In this document: one piece after another, positions 29,301 to 41,799 of the stretch
Position numbering within the stretch: position 1 is the first letter of the stretch
Layout: each line of letters starts with the position of its first letter
DNA from: Litoditis marina
Taxonomy: Eukaryota; Nematoda; Chromadorea; Rhabditida; Rhabditidae
Direction of reading: 5' to 3'
Assembly: GCA_964036275.1 (NCBI GenBank)
Contig: OZ038436.1
Location: forward strand, 18,441,904 to 18,505,903
Length of the DNA: 64,000 bases
Notes under the pieces: generated by a model
The model's input: only the letters and a program-made list of their open reading frames with translations
The model's database searches: none
What the model was told of the DNA's origin: nothing
Program-made: the position numbers and the translations under genes

Positions 29301-30724
29301 CAAAATCTTCGTGGGGAGGCTGACTGACAAAATAGATGATACCATGCTCAGAGAGTTCTTCGAGAAGGAAGCTAAAAAGATCACCGAATCAGCTCAGGTC
29401 AGTTGCCTGTTGAAATTATATGGGGAATTCAGTAATACCAAACTTCATATTTCCACCGTGGGTGAAGTCATTTTCAGTGTTTATTCATTCATTGTCACGA
29501 TCATAATCACGATCTGTAGTACTGTTCTGAGTATCATCGGATTTCGTTCAGGTTACTGACGTGTTTATTCCTCGTCCTTTCCGTGGATTTGCCTTTGTCA
29601 CATTCTCGCAGTCGGATGTTGCTGACAAAATATGCAGGTGCTTCTTGAATCTGAATAGAATACAATAATACGTGCTCATTTTTAGTACCAGGTGTTTCTC
29701 AAAATTGAAAGAATGTGTAGAAATTAAGAAAATTTTAAGAAATTAAAGTAGGACGATTATGTGGACCAATCTCGTGTCAATGGTCCTTTAAACTGCAATT
29801 GAAAAATGTATTGCAGTTTAAAGGACTGAAGCGTTGCGATTAGACCACATAATCGTCCTTCTTTAAAAAAATTCAAAGTTTTAAGAATTTTAAACCAATA
29901 GAATAACGTTGACCCATAACTTCTTCGATAATTACCAAATATTCTAGAATGAACAACTTTGTGATTGACGGAACATCTGTGGGTGTAAGTCTTGCTGTTC
30001 CTCGTGACGAAGTACAGCATCAGCAGCCAAACAATCAGGGGTACGTTCCAATCTTGTTTACTTTGATTGTTCTGATCTGAAATGGGGGGGGGGGGGTCGA
30101 GGATCAGTTTATATTTGTTTTATTTTCAAATTAGAAAGGAAAACGTCACCTAGGGAATGCAATCAAATATCTTTCATGGCCTAGCGCATTTTTTTCCGAA
30201 ACGTGACGCTTGATGTTTCTAGTTCCGTTGTCCCGAAGATATATTGACAATTTGGAAAGTCAAATTCTACTCTACAATTCTACTTACCATTTTTCCTTAT
30301 GCATACTGCATAAACACAACGATCGGTTTTTGCGAAACTTGGAAAATAAAAAATCATTTTCGTTAGCTAATCATAATGTGGTTTTCAGATTCTATAATGA
30401 TTATGGATATTCCTATGGATATGGTAAGGGAGGCGCTGGTTACGGTGCGTATCCCGGAGCTGGATATGGAAAACAGGTGTGCTTTATTTTCGTACGTTCT
30501 GCTGATAGATAGATTACGTGATTACTGAAACTTGTGTGTGTACCTATCATTCGAACGAGTACAGTTCGCAATTGTGCCTGTTTCAGGATTTTGGCTACGC
30601 TAGTCCTGGACAACCGAATGGATATGGACGAGGAGAGTACGATAATTCTTGGGTAGCTCCGCCCTCTGGATCGACTCCCGCCAGGATGCAGCATCCCCCT
30701 AGTCAATGGTATAACAGACGTTAA
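26337..30724 (+). CDS. tdp-1: TDP-43 orthologue (RNA-binding protein TDP-1)
   Basis: Nuclear UG-repeat RNA-binding protein acting in splicing and RNA stability. Exons: 26337-26457, 26562-26691, 27130-27224, 27961-28190, 28762-28830 or -28836, 28961-29026, 29263-29397, 29552-29637, 29948-30040, 30389-30476, 30587-30724; about 416-418 aa. An N-terminal oligomerisation domain is clear (SGEIMELPTNSDNTVFIST; DGWDDKVFNIIVPV). A basic KRRK segment and an acidic linker follow. RRM1 (about 163-235) has LIVLGVSF and SKGFGFVQM; RRM2 (about 250-330) has SKIFVGRL, DVFIPRPFRGFAFVTF. The C-terminal tail is rich in Gly and Tyr (YGYSYGYGKGG), then Pro/Gln, ending QWYNRR. The donor after exon 5 is not canonical. 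The start follows a trans-splice-like acceptor. Confidence 0.93.
26861..26965. repeat. Short GGTAACC element derivative in tdp-1 intron 2
   Basis: About 105 bp with ends GTGAATTCTATATCTAGCCG and the complementary aacccggttagatattgaa; it keeps the terminal repeats of the longer copies but little of their interior. Confidence 0.75.
29744..29868. repeat. 120-bp palindromic element, copy 2 of 5
   Basis: Contains ggacgattatgtggaccaat and its inverse around ctttaaactgcaat. Intronic in tdp-1 between exons 8 and 9. Confidence 0.85.
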
Positions 30725-31777
30725 CTCCATTGTCGTTTCCCGTTCCAACTTGTTTGTCAGCGTTGTATTTGATCTTTCCCCACTTATTTTAAGACGAGTA
30801 ACATGTTTTTCCCTTGTTGCAGTTTGAGCTTTTCTCTTGTTCGCATCTTTAATAAGTTTTCTCTCTCGCAAAATGACCAACCATATCTAAACACGGGACT
30901 GAGAGTTAGGGATTTTTCGAGTGTGTATGGCAGAGAGAGAGGAAACTTCAAAGACTGGTTGTTAAGTTGAAGTGTCAGTGTGTGAGAAGTATTGAAGATA
31001 AAGTTTTGAGAGAATTCGTGTTTTTCATATGGTCGGTCGTTCTTGCTTGAGATGGATTTTTAACCTAACAACAGAAAAGTTTATGATCAGTAAGTGAATG
31101 TTGGTGAGTACCATTGCAGCGGGCAGTTTAATTAATGCTATAAGGTCAGTTACAATTCTAGCCAAGAATGAGGACTATTCCAAGAAGCCGGGTATTTCTT
31201 CACCCTCCACAGTTATCCATTAACAATTAACCACTTTATGATAACTCCTTTTGCGGCACATTTTGATCGAAATACGCTGTTACCGAGTGGTTAAGAAAAG
31301 GATTTTAAATCAAAACCCGGTTAATGGTTATCAAACTATCAGTTTAAAGAAGGACGATTATGTGGTCCAATCGCAATCGTTTAGTCCTTTAAACTGCAAC
31401 ACGTTTTTAGTTGATGTTTAAAGGACCGTTGACACGGGATTGGTCCACACAATTGTCCCTCCTTTCCTAATTAATTCGCACAAAAATATTCTTTCTATGA
31501 AAGTTCTCCGTAATTGAGTTGGTCTCAGAATATACGGTCTGAGCGACGCTTATTTGCTGTCTCGACAAGACTCGCGGGTTCATTTATGGAATCATTATAA
31601 TTGCTTTAGAGTTTGGCTAGATGCAGCTAAGAGTAATGTATTTTACCTATCTATTCTGTAACCATTGTAAGCTGCTAGGGTAGTACAGTCTCTCATCTCT
31701 TGGGTAAATGTATTGAGAGTTGAAAGATAGAGAACAAACAGTTGATGTTGCTTAATGGGATTGTTGTTAAATTCAGG
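30725..31777. other. Intergenic region downstream of tdp-1
   Basis: No gene is seen. It contains a palindromic stretch at about 31183-31340 with ATTAACC/GGTTAAT arms, and copy 3 of the 120-bp element at 31343-31468. The last bases, aaattcag at 31769-31776, look like a trans-splice acceptor for the next gene. Confidence 0.55.
31343..31468. repeat. 120-bp palindromic element, copy 3 of 5
   Basis: Starts tttaaagaaggacgattatg and ends with gtgtggaccaat in inverted orientation; same family as at 331-446. Confidence 0.85.
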
Positions 31778-33145
31778 ATGGTGCCTCCCCGCCGTCCCCC
31801 GGCCGCCTCTTCCCCCGGATATCCACCCCCGCTGGCCTCCACCTCTGTTCCGCCACCCATTCACTTTCAGAAACAAGATAGGTACGTCGACCAACTCATT
31901 TCCCTACCTAATTTCAACCGATTCTTCTCGAACCAGGTAGATCAGTAAGAATTCAAACCACATCCGTACTTTAACAGGCGCGAAAAGGAACGAAGCCCCG
32001 TGACAATGACTAGTCTATGACTCTTATACGCACATATTCGACCATACACTGACTGCCTTTTCTGGCTGAGCTGGCTGAAAGACTCGATTTCAATTTATTA
32101 TCTACTCACTCAAAATTTTCAATCCTCATTAGTAGGGAAGAAACATTCGCATGTAATCATACGCCCGTAAGGTCTGACTGAGCGACATAAAGTAGTCCGT
32201 TTTCAGGTCTAAAGACGTGAAAATGCAGGATTTGTCATCAAAAGTAGACCGATTTTCATCCTTTCGACTAAAAAGTAGTCCGTTTTTCGAAAATTTCTGA
32301 CTATTCGGACAACCTTGCTGGTGTATGCATGTAATAGTACTCGGAAAAGCAATGAAGCTATGATTTATGTTGTCTCGTACGTGAGACGAACTGCGGAATT
32401 GCATCTTATTCACCGACCAGAAACAGGGGCTCATTGTTTAATGATACGCTACCCGCTAAGAATATCATGGCTGTTCGAAAATGACACATGGTTTGCATAT
32501 TGAATTGGTAAGTAATTCGCGGATATAGTGGGAAACCAGGTTTAGTTATCAAGGACTATGAAACCAATGATTGGTTTTTGAGTGATTATCACAGGTCGAA
32601 ATAATGTGTAGTCGGATATGATTGCAACATATTCGGCGTCTGATCCAAATATGTTCGGTATATTCGATTTTTTTGAAGCTGTTTTTCAGTGGTCTGCACT
32701 CGGTAGGTAATCAAATTGCCACAGGACTGGACGCGTTGAATCTGAATCAGAAGAATCCCGAATTGTTAAGTGGTAAGTTATGGGGGGGGGGGGGGCGTGC
32801 TGGCTGAGTTTCGATAGTTCTAGCTATCTCATTCGATTCAAGCTCGAGCTAGTACAATAGTAATTTCTGTATCACGGTATTGATTCCATACTTCTGACTT
32901 ATGAACTTTCAATGAACTTTCCGCACTTATATTTCAGAACTGTTTGCAGATGATTGGCTATTATTCTGTATTGTCTTGTATTAATTTCGAAACTCATGAA
33001 GTCAATAGGAATCACTTTTGACATTGTCTGTCGCCTGTTATTGTGTATGTTTTCAGCCGCCTGGAACGCCTTCTTCAGTACGTTGAATTCGGGCGGCGGC
33101 GTGCCTCCCGCCCCGATCGGCCCTCCCCAATGGCCACCCTCCTAA
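31778..33145 (+). CDS. Proline-rich 91-residue protein, unknown
   Basis: Exons: 31778-31881, 32690-32772, 33057-33145; total 276 nt with matching phases. The protein starts MVPPRRPPAASSPGYPPP, has a polar middle with a Gln/Asn-rich helix-like stretch (GNQIATGLDALNLNQKNPEL) and ends PIGPPQWPPS. The two proline-rich ends flank the only ordered-looking segment. An aaattcag/g directly before the ATG suggests trans-splicing. AATAAA occurs within 15 bp after the stop. I do not recognise the family; C-rich codon use in exons 1 and 3 and precise splice sites argue that it is real. It is about 1 kb downstream of tdp-1 on the same strand, so co-regulation is possible but not shown. Confidence 0.68.
32521..32610. 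repeat. Dispersed repeat shared with 34585-34675
   Basis: ggatatagtgggaaaccagg and the following ~80 bp match 34585-34675 with indels, ending in gagtgattatcacnggtcg. Origin unknown. Confidence 0.65.
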
Positions 33146-34396
33146 TAAATGTCGGAATAAATCTTTATTAAAATACTGTTTGTTCACACGGAAACCGATA
33201 CAATCACCTCGTTAGAAGCGGAATAGCACATTTTATGTTAAAATAATACTAATTTCTCACAGAAAATCGTCACTATCACTAGTGGTAAATAGTATACTTG
33301 TCTCTTTATACTCGAATGAATGGAAATGTAGGTCAATCCTAATTAAGTTTTTGAATGTGAACTATCTGCAAGTTAAACACAAGATGCAAGAGATTAACCA
33401 ACAGCTGCGGTGACATAACATGATAAAACAGCAACAAATGGGGAGAAAGAGAACTGAACTAGTCATTAAAATGGGAGAAACTTATTATTTATGTGTTCCG
33501 AACTCAAATTTAGTTGTACACTCTGAATGTTCATCAGCACCACTAATGAATATTTGCGCCCATTTCCTGCGATTACCAAACTACAGAAGCGAGAGAGCAT
33601 GGTGGCCGATGTGAACACAGACAGTCTGCATCTCTCTCGTCCAAACCGCTCAAAAGTGTTTTTCATAACTGAAAATTATGTGAATAGAGATAGATACAGC
33701 TGTTGGATGAACTGAATGGTGTGATATAAAAGGCGCTTTCAGCGAATAAACGTTTTCTTAGGTTGGATAGGAGGAGATTCTACCAACCATAAAAACACCT
33801 TCTATTTTTCTTCTGCGGGAATGTTTGATGAATACAATATTAATAGCGAGCGAGTGGGTTGTTTTGCAAGTGAGCAGTACATATTTCATCCGGTAGCGGA
33901 GTTTCTTCGGGCGAAACCTTCTTTGTGGTACGATCAATCGAGTCTGAAACACATATTATGATGAAGCGAGTATACCAGTATACCTTTCGCTCTTACAAGC
34001 CCAAAGCAAGCCAATACGGTGTATTTCTATGTTTCCGTTCTCACTGTCTTTGTAGTTTGATCCCGTTAATATTTGGTCGAATTGTGAATTATGGCGTACG
34101 TAGAGTTCAAACTACAACGTAGTTTTGCTCACGGCCTGGAACTGAATAATCCCGAAGGCCCTTCAATGGTTTGTTTCATAATTGGACAACACCAATGTGG
34201 TATATTTTTCATACTGCTTGCTTGTTTCGTCTACAACATTATTCACCGGGTGATTCTTCACGATTCAAGTTACGAGCTTCACATATCACACTAGTATGGA
34301 TCGTTCTTACATAGAAACTTCATGACTAGTAACCGTCTAACAAAGCGCTGTTAGATCGAACCGCTACTACCCGTTTCATAGTGGTTCAGCAGGTAA
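33146..34396. other. Intergenic region between convergent genes
   Basis: Holds the 3' ends of the proline-rich gene (+) and of the pepsin-inhibitor-like gene (-), plus a GTAGTTTGATC element at about 34048-34118. No further gene is supported. Confidence 0.55.
34048..34118. repeat. GTAGTTTGATC palindromic element
   Basis: Begins ctttgtagtttgatcccgtt and ends agttcaaactacaac. Confidence 0.75.
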
Positions 34397-37300
34397 TTAA
34401 TTTCTATGGATGAGCGAAAACGAACCGTTTCCGGCGAATGTGGTATATGCCATGTGGGGAGCGAAGGGTACATTGGGGGAGGGTCCGGGCTCAGTCGGGG
34501 CATACCAGGAGGCGCGGGCGGGGGCGGACGGCGGCACGAAACGCAGGTTCAGGGTAGGGAACGGAACCTGGAATGGAAAACGCGGATATAGTTGGAAACT
34601 AGGTTTGGTTATCAAGGACTATGAATGGAACCAATAATAGTTTTTTTGTTATTTGAGTGATTATCACTGGTCGTATTCAAGAACAGTCTGTTAGCTGTGC
34701 GCACTGTTCTGCAAGACTGCTATCCCTACCAATGTGAGAGCAGAGAAATAACGTCAGTTTGCAGTGAATAAAACATGAAAACAGTGATTAAACGAACCTT
34801 CGGTCTCACTGATCCATGGAATGATACGCTCGCTCTGGGTGGAGCTGTTCCTGTAAAATGATCTTTTTTTACCCGTCGTTGAAATGTGGTTTACATTACA
34901 CGTTTGATTTGTCAGATACGGGAGATACGTGTGCATGTGCATGAAGGAATTATCAAGTAAAAATGATGGTAATTAAACTTTTGGGCTCTTTTGAACAGCC
35001 AGGATGATTGTAGTGTTCGCTTTTCTGAGAGGAAGACTATAGTCTTTTCGTCTCCTACTGAGACTCCTACAGTGGGATTTAGAAACTTCTAAGCCGTTTT
35101 GCTCCCTAACTTTTGATTAGAGAAGTTGAGGATTTTCGTACCTCATTCTCCTTCTCGGGTAGAGTAAATATACGAGAGCGTTTTCCATGAACTTCATTTT
35201 CAGCTTCACAACAGCCTTCGGAAAGTTTGTAAGGTTACTGTAGGAGTCTCAGTAGGAATGATGTGAACTACACCATGTATGTTGTCCTGTACCACCGTGT
35301 AGTTTCATCCCGTCACTTCTCAGTCTCAACTTTGTATTTATGGCATGTATGTATATAGATCAAACTACAATGACGATTCAGTCATTCTCAGAACAAGCGA
35401 CGTTGCTAAACAGTAAATTACTGTTTATACAGCGTGGCTGTCATATATATTGATTTTCCCTCTCGTCGTCGGACGTCTCTTCGAGGCACACTATATCTCT
35501 AGATTTGTTGCAATACAGTTTCGACCAAACGCGAATTTGTAATTCACAGAGCGCGTTCCGAGTAAACTATATTTACCGGGTGCGAGTACTGTGTCGAGTA
35601 GTTGGTTGTTCTCTAGAGCCTTGGCGATCAGTTGGAGAATGAGGGGATCCGACACTGTCTCTCCCTCTCCTTGCGAGGGAACCGACACAGACGCAGCTGA
35701 AAAATACATAAGTTCCGCGTCATTCACTGCTAGAATAAGTACGAGATTATACCAATGATGAATTTCAGTTTGATCTTTGACCCCTATTAGTTAGGTTTGA
35801 TCGTTTTGGTCGAGTGATCAAGTGGTTAGCGTTCGGTCGTCGCTGCACTGACCCAGGTTCGATTCACCGCGGTACCCATACAGCTGACCGTATGATGTCG
35901 ACAGAAAACTGAACTGTCAGTATATGGCCCACCCATGCCTATCACCACCCTATACGATTGATATTTGTTTATACAGTTGAAAAAACAAATGTGTTAAAAA
36001 CCCCGAGCTATTTTCCCGATAATTGACTAAACACTTGTTTCAACCGAGAGAACCTTAATGCCTTAATCTCAGAGGAAGTCACAAATTGTTCTTTTTCGTG
36101 TTCCCCATCATTTTCTTCAACAAACTATGACGGAAATCAGTGAACACTGTACATGACAAATCATGTTTACAGTACACCCTTGTTGTTTTACATGCGACGG
36201 ACGTACCTGTGGTAGTTGACCGCGCAGTTGCGTACGGCTTTCTCCGCAGCGTTTTCTTCGCCGCGTAAATAGGTTTCATAGACAAACTTCGTGGAGCACC
36301 TGCAATTGAACTTTCCAGCTGAGCAGAAGGGTCGGTCATAAGAATTTTTCATGGGTTGTTAATCATTGCATGTTGATTTATTAATGAAAAACGGATGAGG
36401 ACGTACAGTAGTAACACTTCCCCATGGTCGGTCTGAGAGGTGAGCTCGGGTTGTAGAACGAAAAATCTGTTCCGATGTATCTGTCGCTTGATCGACATGC
36501 ATGGTACTCTCTCCCACCTAGAGCGTGACATGCAAGTAGCCTCAGGCAACCTGTTTCGGACCAAATCGAGTTTTCTTTTTAACTAAACGTTTTTACGACT
36601 TTGGAGCTGCACCAAACCTTGTTCGGGTATGTTACTCACTTGCAGTAGTAGAATGTGTCCTAGTAGTAGTGGGGGTGGTGGTTGGTCTTTGGGTGGTCTC
36701 TGGCAGGGGGGCGACTGTGTACATGGACCTCTTCTTGGTGGTCTCCTTCTTCTGGGGGAAAAGTGGCTTGAAGGTGGCACGAGAGACGGGCGGCTGGTAG
36801 GTGGTCGGGAGGATCCGCTGGGGGGAGGGACTCGAGTGCAGGGCTGAAACATGCAGAGTAAACATAATTGGGCTGAATAGAATAAAGCTGAGTTTAATAA
36901 AGTCATGACATGAATGAATGTATGACACTTACTATAAAATAAATTATTCTCGGCCTTTGCATCACATGAAAAGATAAGAATAAGAGTAGGAATATTTATT
37001 GATTGAAGCATGTGATTTAAAGTATAGAAGCATGAGCATGTAAACACGAAAAAAACCTATAAAGACCAAATAAACCAAGCATGCAGAATACCAGCAGAAA
37101 TGGGTTGTAATGCAGGAAATATATGAACATTGGAATGTTTTGTGTTGAAAAATGTATCTCACCTATCTGCAAAAGTGAATCCAAATCACATTATTCTGAT
37201 GAAAGTGTTTATTATGTTCCCTCACCTTTTTCTACGGCGGGTACCGCTCCGAGTACACTTTGTAGTGCTCCGTCCATGGAGAAAAGAGGCGATCTGCTCA

Positions 37301-40300
37301 CAACTGGCAGGAAACTGGAACGAATAAACCATGAACACTAGGTACATCCTGGGTTCGTATAGTGGGTGCCAGATGTATAAACTTCTGTCCCTTTCCGGAA
37401 CCGAACCTGCGAGCAAAAGATTTGTAATAGGGCGGCTAACCACTGCGCTGTAGAGAACATGGAGAGCGAGCTTTGGGATCGAAGACATGTGCCCTTACAC
37501 AGCGGAAAATGAGATATACAGTACCCTTCCGCCTTTCCGTTGGCGACGACTATAGGAGTCTGTTTAATATTCATACAATGCTTCTGAACTTTTTGTTCAA
37601 TAAATGCTGTATTCCAATCTATTCTAATCAAATAAATAGTGAACACATTGCATAATGAATAGATGATCTAGTTTTTGAATGCGATTTGCTCTCTCACCGC
37701 TTACCCTCTATCGACTATTATAATGACTTTCTGAAATGAAATTTGACGAGTCATTTGGCCATTTCTACATAGTTCGTTATTTATATTGCTATGAACCTAC
37801 CGTGACGTGACGGTGGAGTTTACATTGAGGAAGCGATGGAAAATGGACGATATGTCCCTCTGTGGCGTCGTACCCGGCTCACTGAAAACAACTTCTTGCT
37901 TTTATTTCATTGAAATTGATAAGTTCGTAAAAAAACATGACTATCGATTTGCTTCGCTCTGCAGTTTGTAGTTCGATCCTACCGTAGTATTCACATCTCT
38001 ATAATTCGGGGCCAATTCCGTAAAAACTGGGTATTTCGTTAATTGAATCGGAACCAGAATAACGGTGGACTGAAGAATTTGCCGAGGTTTGTAGATCAAA
38101 CTACAACACAATTCTGGTCACACTCTATGGACGGATCTTTCGATAGAGATACTGCTATCAAACCAACTCACATGAAACGTGTCCAACACACTTTTGATAA
38201 CGTGCAATGATAAAGTTCACCAGTTGCTCATTATTTGTCACGTGACAAAAGAAAGTACTGATCTACTAGGTTTTTTCTTCCAAAAGCAAGATTATACGGT
38301 GTATCTCGCTTTATCATGCTGTGTTTTTGATACGTTTGTCTTTTGTAAATAATGGCATGTTCTGAGATCAAACTACAACGAAGAGTTCGTCAATATACCT
38401 CTTTGTCTGTCTCTTGTTTCTCTCAGAAGTGTCCATGGACCTTCGGGTGAGGGCTGTATCCAGACGATGTCTTTCTCTGTTCGAAAGAGGTCGAATCAGT
38501 TTCTCGGCGATGTACACGTGGTTGCTCTGAATCAGTCGATTTGTACAGAATCGATATAGAAATGAACAGTGAATGCCCGCAAAAGCTACTATCAATACAG
38601 TAATATAACTTTGTTCTAGATTTTCTCGCTACGATACTTGCAATCGTCAGACATAATTAGGTTGCGACGTTTCTTCATGTGTTTACCTTTTCATTATATG
38701 TTCCACTCTTCTACCTCTTTGCGACTCTATATAATAATAATATTTATTCCACTAAGTAATAGCACATAATAATAATCTTCCGTGAAATAGGAATAAACTG
38801 AAAACTCCAAAGGGATGGAAGCATAACTCTTCCATCTTCAGGTCATGGGGAGCTTTTTAGCATTTCAGTTGACTCGCATCTAAACTATTGTAGTGAAAAT
38901 GGAACATGTTGGAATAGGACGGCAATATCAATAACATCCAAATACGTATCTTTACATATCTTTTCAGCAGATCTGTGTTTTTATGTTATAATCTGATTTC
39001 TTGTTTCAATTTCCCTCACCCTGACTATAAATGTTAAAAATAAACAAGGGAACGATGTTTTTTTTCTATTTTTTAGAGTTTTCATTGATCAATGAATGTA
39101 GTTTGGGCTGGACCCCATTCCTCACCCTGACTATGCACTTGTCGAGAATAACCTCGACGGAATCGTCGAATCCCAGACAGAATGAGGGCACCGCCGGCGA
39201 ATCCATCGCTATGAACTGATGCGAGAGAACATTCCTGGAAAAAGTTGTAAATGAAATACTAATGTAAAACGTGAGGAACTATCGGTAATTGTGCACTTTT
39301 TGGGTTATACTGTGTTTTTATTAATTTGTTTTACAACCAGTTTATACTCTGTTTCATGGGCTCGTTGTAACAAGAAAGAAAAACTGACTCCCTAAACTTG
39401 CTGACGTCTTCTTGATACATTCGGAACATATTGATTTCTTCTGAGTTCAAGCGACGCTTCGTAACACCGTGCAGGTACAGCGATCCATCCTGTAGGAACG
39501 CGTAACTGGGTTACATAGAAAATTAGAATAACCTAGGTTTTACAAACTTAAATGCTGTTATACTGAAAAACAGTCTTCCATGCATACACAAATCTATGAT
39601 CAAAATTCATAGAATAATCTGATCAACAGCATCTAACCAACTAATAAACGGTAACCATCATAGGATATGCTACATTTAGAAGAGTGTAATCAAGATGCTA
39701 TGGGTTTTTGAATAGGATCATTACGTGATGTTCTCATGAGTTCGAATGCGTTTCTCCCGCTCCAGACCTCATCTTTGTTATTCAAACTATCCCTTGTCGC
39801 AGTTTCCCCAGCTGTAAAACAGTAGTAATCGCCTGTGTTCGTCGTTTGACAAACAGTGGTTAACTCCGTTTCCCGGTGTTTACCCATTGTCTGTCTTTGG
39901 TCATCTTCGAGGTATTCTGTGTATTTGTGCTGTGGGTGACTCTGTTCAAATAAGGTTTCGCGCCTCCACTCTACCCTCGCACGACAACTATTCAGTTTCC
40001 GAGCAACGTCAACTGAACACCAACACACGTGGAGACTCAACAAGACAAAGACGCTTTTCTTTTTTCTCGATCGATCAAAATGTCTTCCACTAGAGTAAAG
40101 AGTTACCAAAGGCGGTGAATAATTTTAAATTGTAGTTTGAGCTGCAAGACATCATTTGTTCTTAATTGCATCCGAAACGGAATGGGAGCAAACTACAAAC
40201 ACTGCTAAACTGATGAACACGACAGTGTGCTTTTCCTAGATTTATTAACTTGTTTGTTTTCCTCGCTTTATTAACTTGTTGAACAAACTGGAACGTAACA

Positions 40301-40501
40301 AAATACGGTACGCAGTTTCAGTTTTCGAAACTAAAATTACATAAATATTCCCAGATAAAGAAACCGGAAACTGATCAAACTCACGACAACTGCGCAGGCC
40401 GGTCCCACATACCCGTAGCCGGGTGGTCGGACTTTTGATTCTGCGGCAGCTGGTGCCAATAGAGACAGAACCAGGAATAGGAGGAGCACCAGATACAACA
40501 T
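34397..40501 (-). CDS. Secreted pepsin-inhibitor-3-like protein with long low-complexity tail, 451 aa
   Basis: Exons (minus): 40385-40501, 39389-39489, 39126-39234, 38399-38526, 37801-37881, 37226-37293, 36640-36843, 36407-36517, 36207-36299, 35577-35696, 34798-34850, 34397-34567; 1356 nt, all phases match. A signal peptide (MLYLVLLLFLVLSLLAPAAA) is followed by two repeats that resemble the pepsin-inhibitor-3 fold of parasitic nematodes: repeat 1 from C36 (SLYLHGVTKRRLNSEEINMF, then a helix) and repeat 2 from C106 (HVYIAEKLIRPLSNRERHRL). Family members block aspartic proteases through the N-terminal strand of the mature chain. From about residue 160 the chain is Thr/Pro/Arg-rich and disordered, with a CYYC motif and an acidic-hydrophobic helix (DPLILQLIAKALENNQLLDT). 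The tail is much longer than in the Ascaris inhibitor. tattttctag/t before the ATG is a trans-splice-type acceptor. Confidence 0.75.
35030..35278. repeat. CCCACTGAGAC-type inverted-repeat element, copy 2 of 3
   Basis: Begins around agactatagtcttttcgtct then cctactgagactcctac; ends gtaggagtctcagtaggaat followed by gatgtgaactaca. In the tenth intron of the pepsin-inhibitor-like gene. Confidence 0.72.
35296..35370. repeat. GTAGTTTGATC-type palindromic element
   Basis: Begins gtgtagtttcatcccgtcac and ends atagatcaaactacaa. It directly follows the preceding CCCACTGAGAC-type element. Confidence 0.7.
35808..35885 (+). repeat. tRNA-like sequence (SINE or tRNA pseudogene)
   Basis: An A-box-like gatcaagtggttagcg is followed about 30 bp later by the B box GGTTCGATTC. 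The flanks do not pair into a seven-base acceptor stem, so it is not a functional tRNA. It may be the head of a tRNA-derived SINE. Confidence 0.6.
37390..37470 (-). repeat. tRNA-like sequence on the minus strand
   Basis: On the minus strand, agcgcagtggttagccgcc (A box) and GGTTCGGTTCC (B-box variant) are spaced as in a tRNA. The acceptor stem does not pair. Intronic in the pepsin-inhibitor-like gene. Confidence 0.55.
37966..38107. repeat. Longer GTAGTTTGATC-type element
   Basis: Begins gtttgtagttcgatcctacc and ends gtagatcaaactacaac, with about 100 bp between instead of the usual 40. Confidence 0.65.
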
Positions 40502-41799
40502 ACTAGAAAATAGTACCATTGAATAGTTGCTGGTGTGAATATTCAAATAGGAGAGCTAGTTATTTCAAATATAAGTTATCAACAAAAACATGGAATTGAA
40601 TAAACGCGAATAATAGTTTAACTTGTCAGATTTGTGAATGAATTACCACAGTCACCAGAGATTCAGCGAGGAATCGTTTTCGAGTTTCAAAAAATTCAAG
40701 CTTTTTTTCTGTGCAGGCGCTCCAAATACATTATTTTCAAACGTAGCAGTGCAAAATTCCCACACTCCTTGGGTATATTTTTAGGTGTATCGGAAAAGAT
40801 GATGAGTTATTCTTTTGATATTATCTCGTGAGATTCTGGATCAATGTTTCGTCACATTAGTGTAGGGCTAACTATCGAAAAAGACCGAGAGGTACTGTAT
40901 TAGCAACTGTGTACCACGCACTATTCACTTGATTCTATTGATTCAATTCGTTCTACATTGCTAGGTAGCTTTTAGGATGTTGACTGTAAGAAGTATTGAA
41001 GAAAACGTGCCAATTCGGGGAAATAGCCAGCATTCCTGGTGTTCATGATATCATTGATTCAGGGTACACTATATTCAGGGTACATTATAAACATGTCAAA
41101 CAAGGAAACATGAACATATTCGGACATCAGGGTTACAAAACATTCAAATGTGTTTCACAAGTTCCCACGATATAAATATTCGACCTCCTTGGATTACAGT
41201 TGCTATAACTTGGAAACTCAAGAACATAGGGAAGCTACCCGGCTCGGCTGAGATTCATTTTTCAAATAGTTAGTAGCATTAGAACATCTGTCAATCTGGT
41301 GTGAACATTGCCTATAGCAACAGGTTCAATTGTGACCGTATACAGAATGTAGCAGAGAGGGAAACATGAGAGAAGCAATAGTGCCCTTTGACGTGGAAGG
41401 AGAGAGCAAGAGGGAATAGTAGGTTTCATAAAAAGGCTGCGAGTGCGAGACTTGGTTGAGGGCGCGAATAGGTCAAGAACAATGAAGTTTGTGTACCATC
41501 CGGATACGCTCCACTCCCCCTAGAAGGGTGGGGGGGGGTTAGGGAGGGGGGATGGGTTAACAGAAGAGATTAGCCGACCGACTAGCACCCAGTCGCAAAT
41601 GAACACGCACACAAACATACTAGCACATAAAAAGGACGCTACACCCTACCAAAAACTCTTCTCCGTATAGTTTCAAACTTTTGTACGGCTTCGTTCAGTG
41701 TATATAACACTATATGCTCTCCTGTACACATTTAAGTGGATAATCAGGTTCACTATAGGTTGCCCTCTGCAGTGGAGTCTTGTAGTTGAGCTTCCCAAG

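Noticed and set aside
34406..34637. Plus-strand open frames over the last exon of the pepsin-inhibitor-like gene
   Set aside because: The minus strand has acceptor, correct phase and stop for this exon, so the plus frames are shadows in GC-rich sequence.
35808..35885. Functional tRNA gene
   Set aside because: A and B boxes are present but the acceptor stem does not pair, and related heads elsewhere look like SINE parts.
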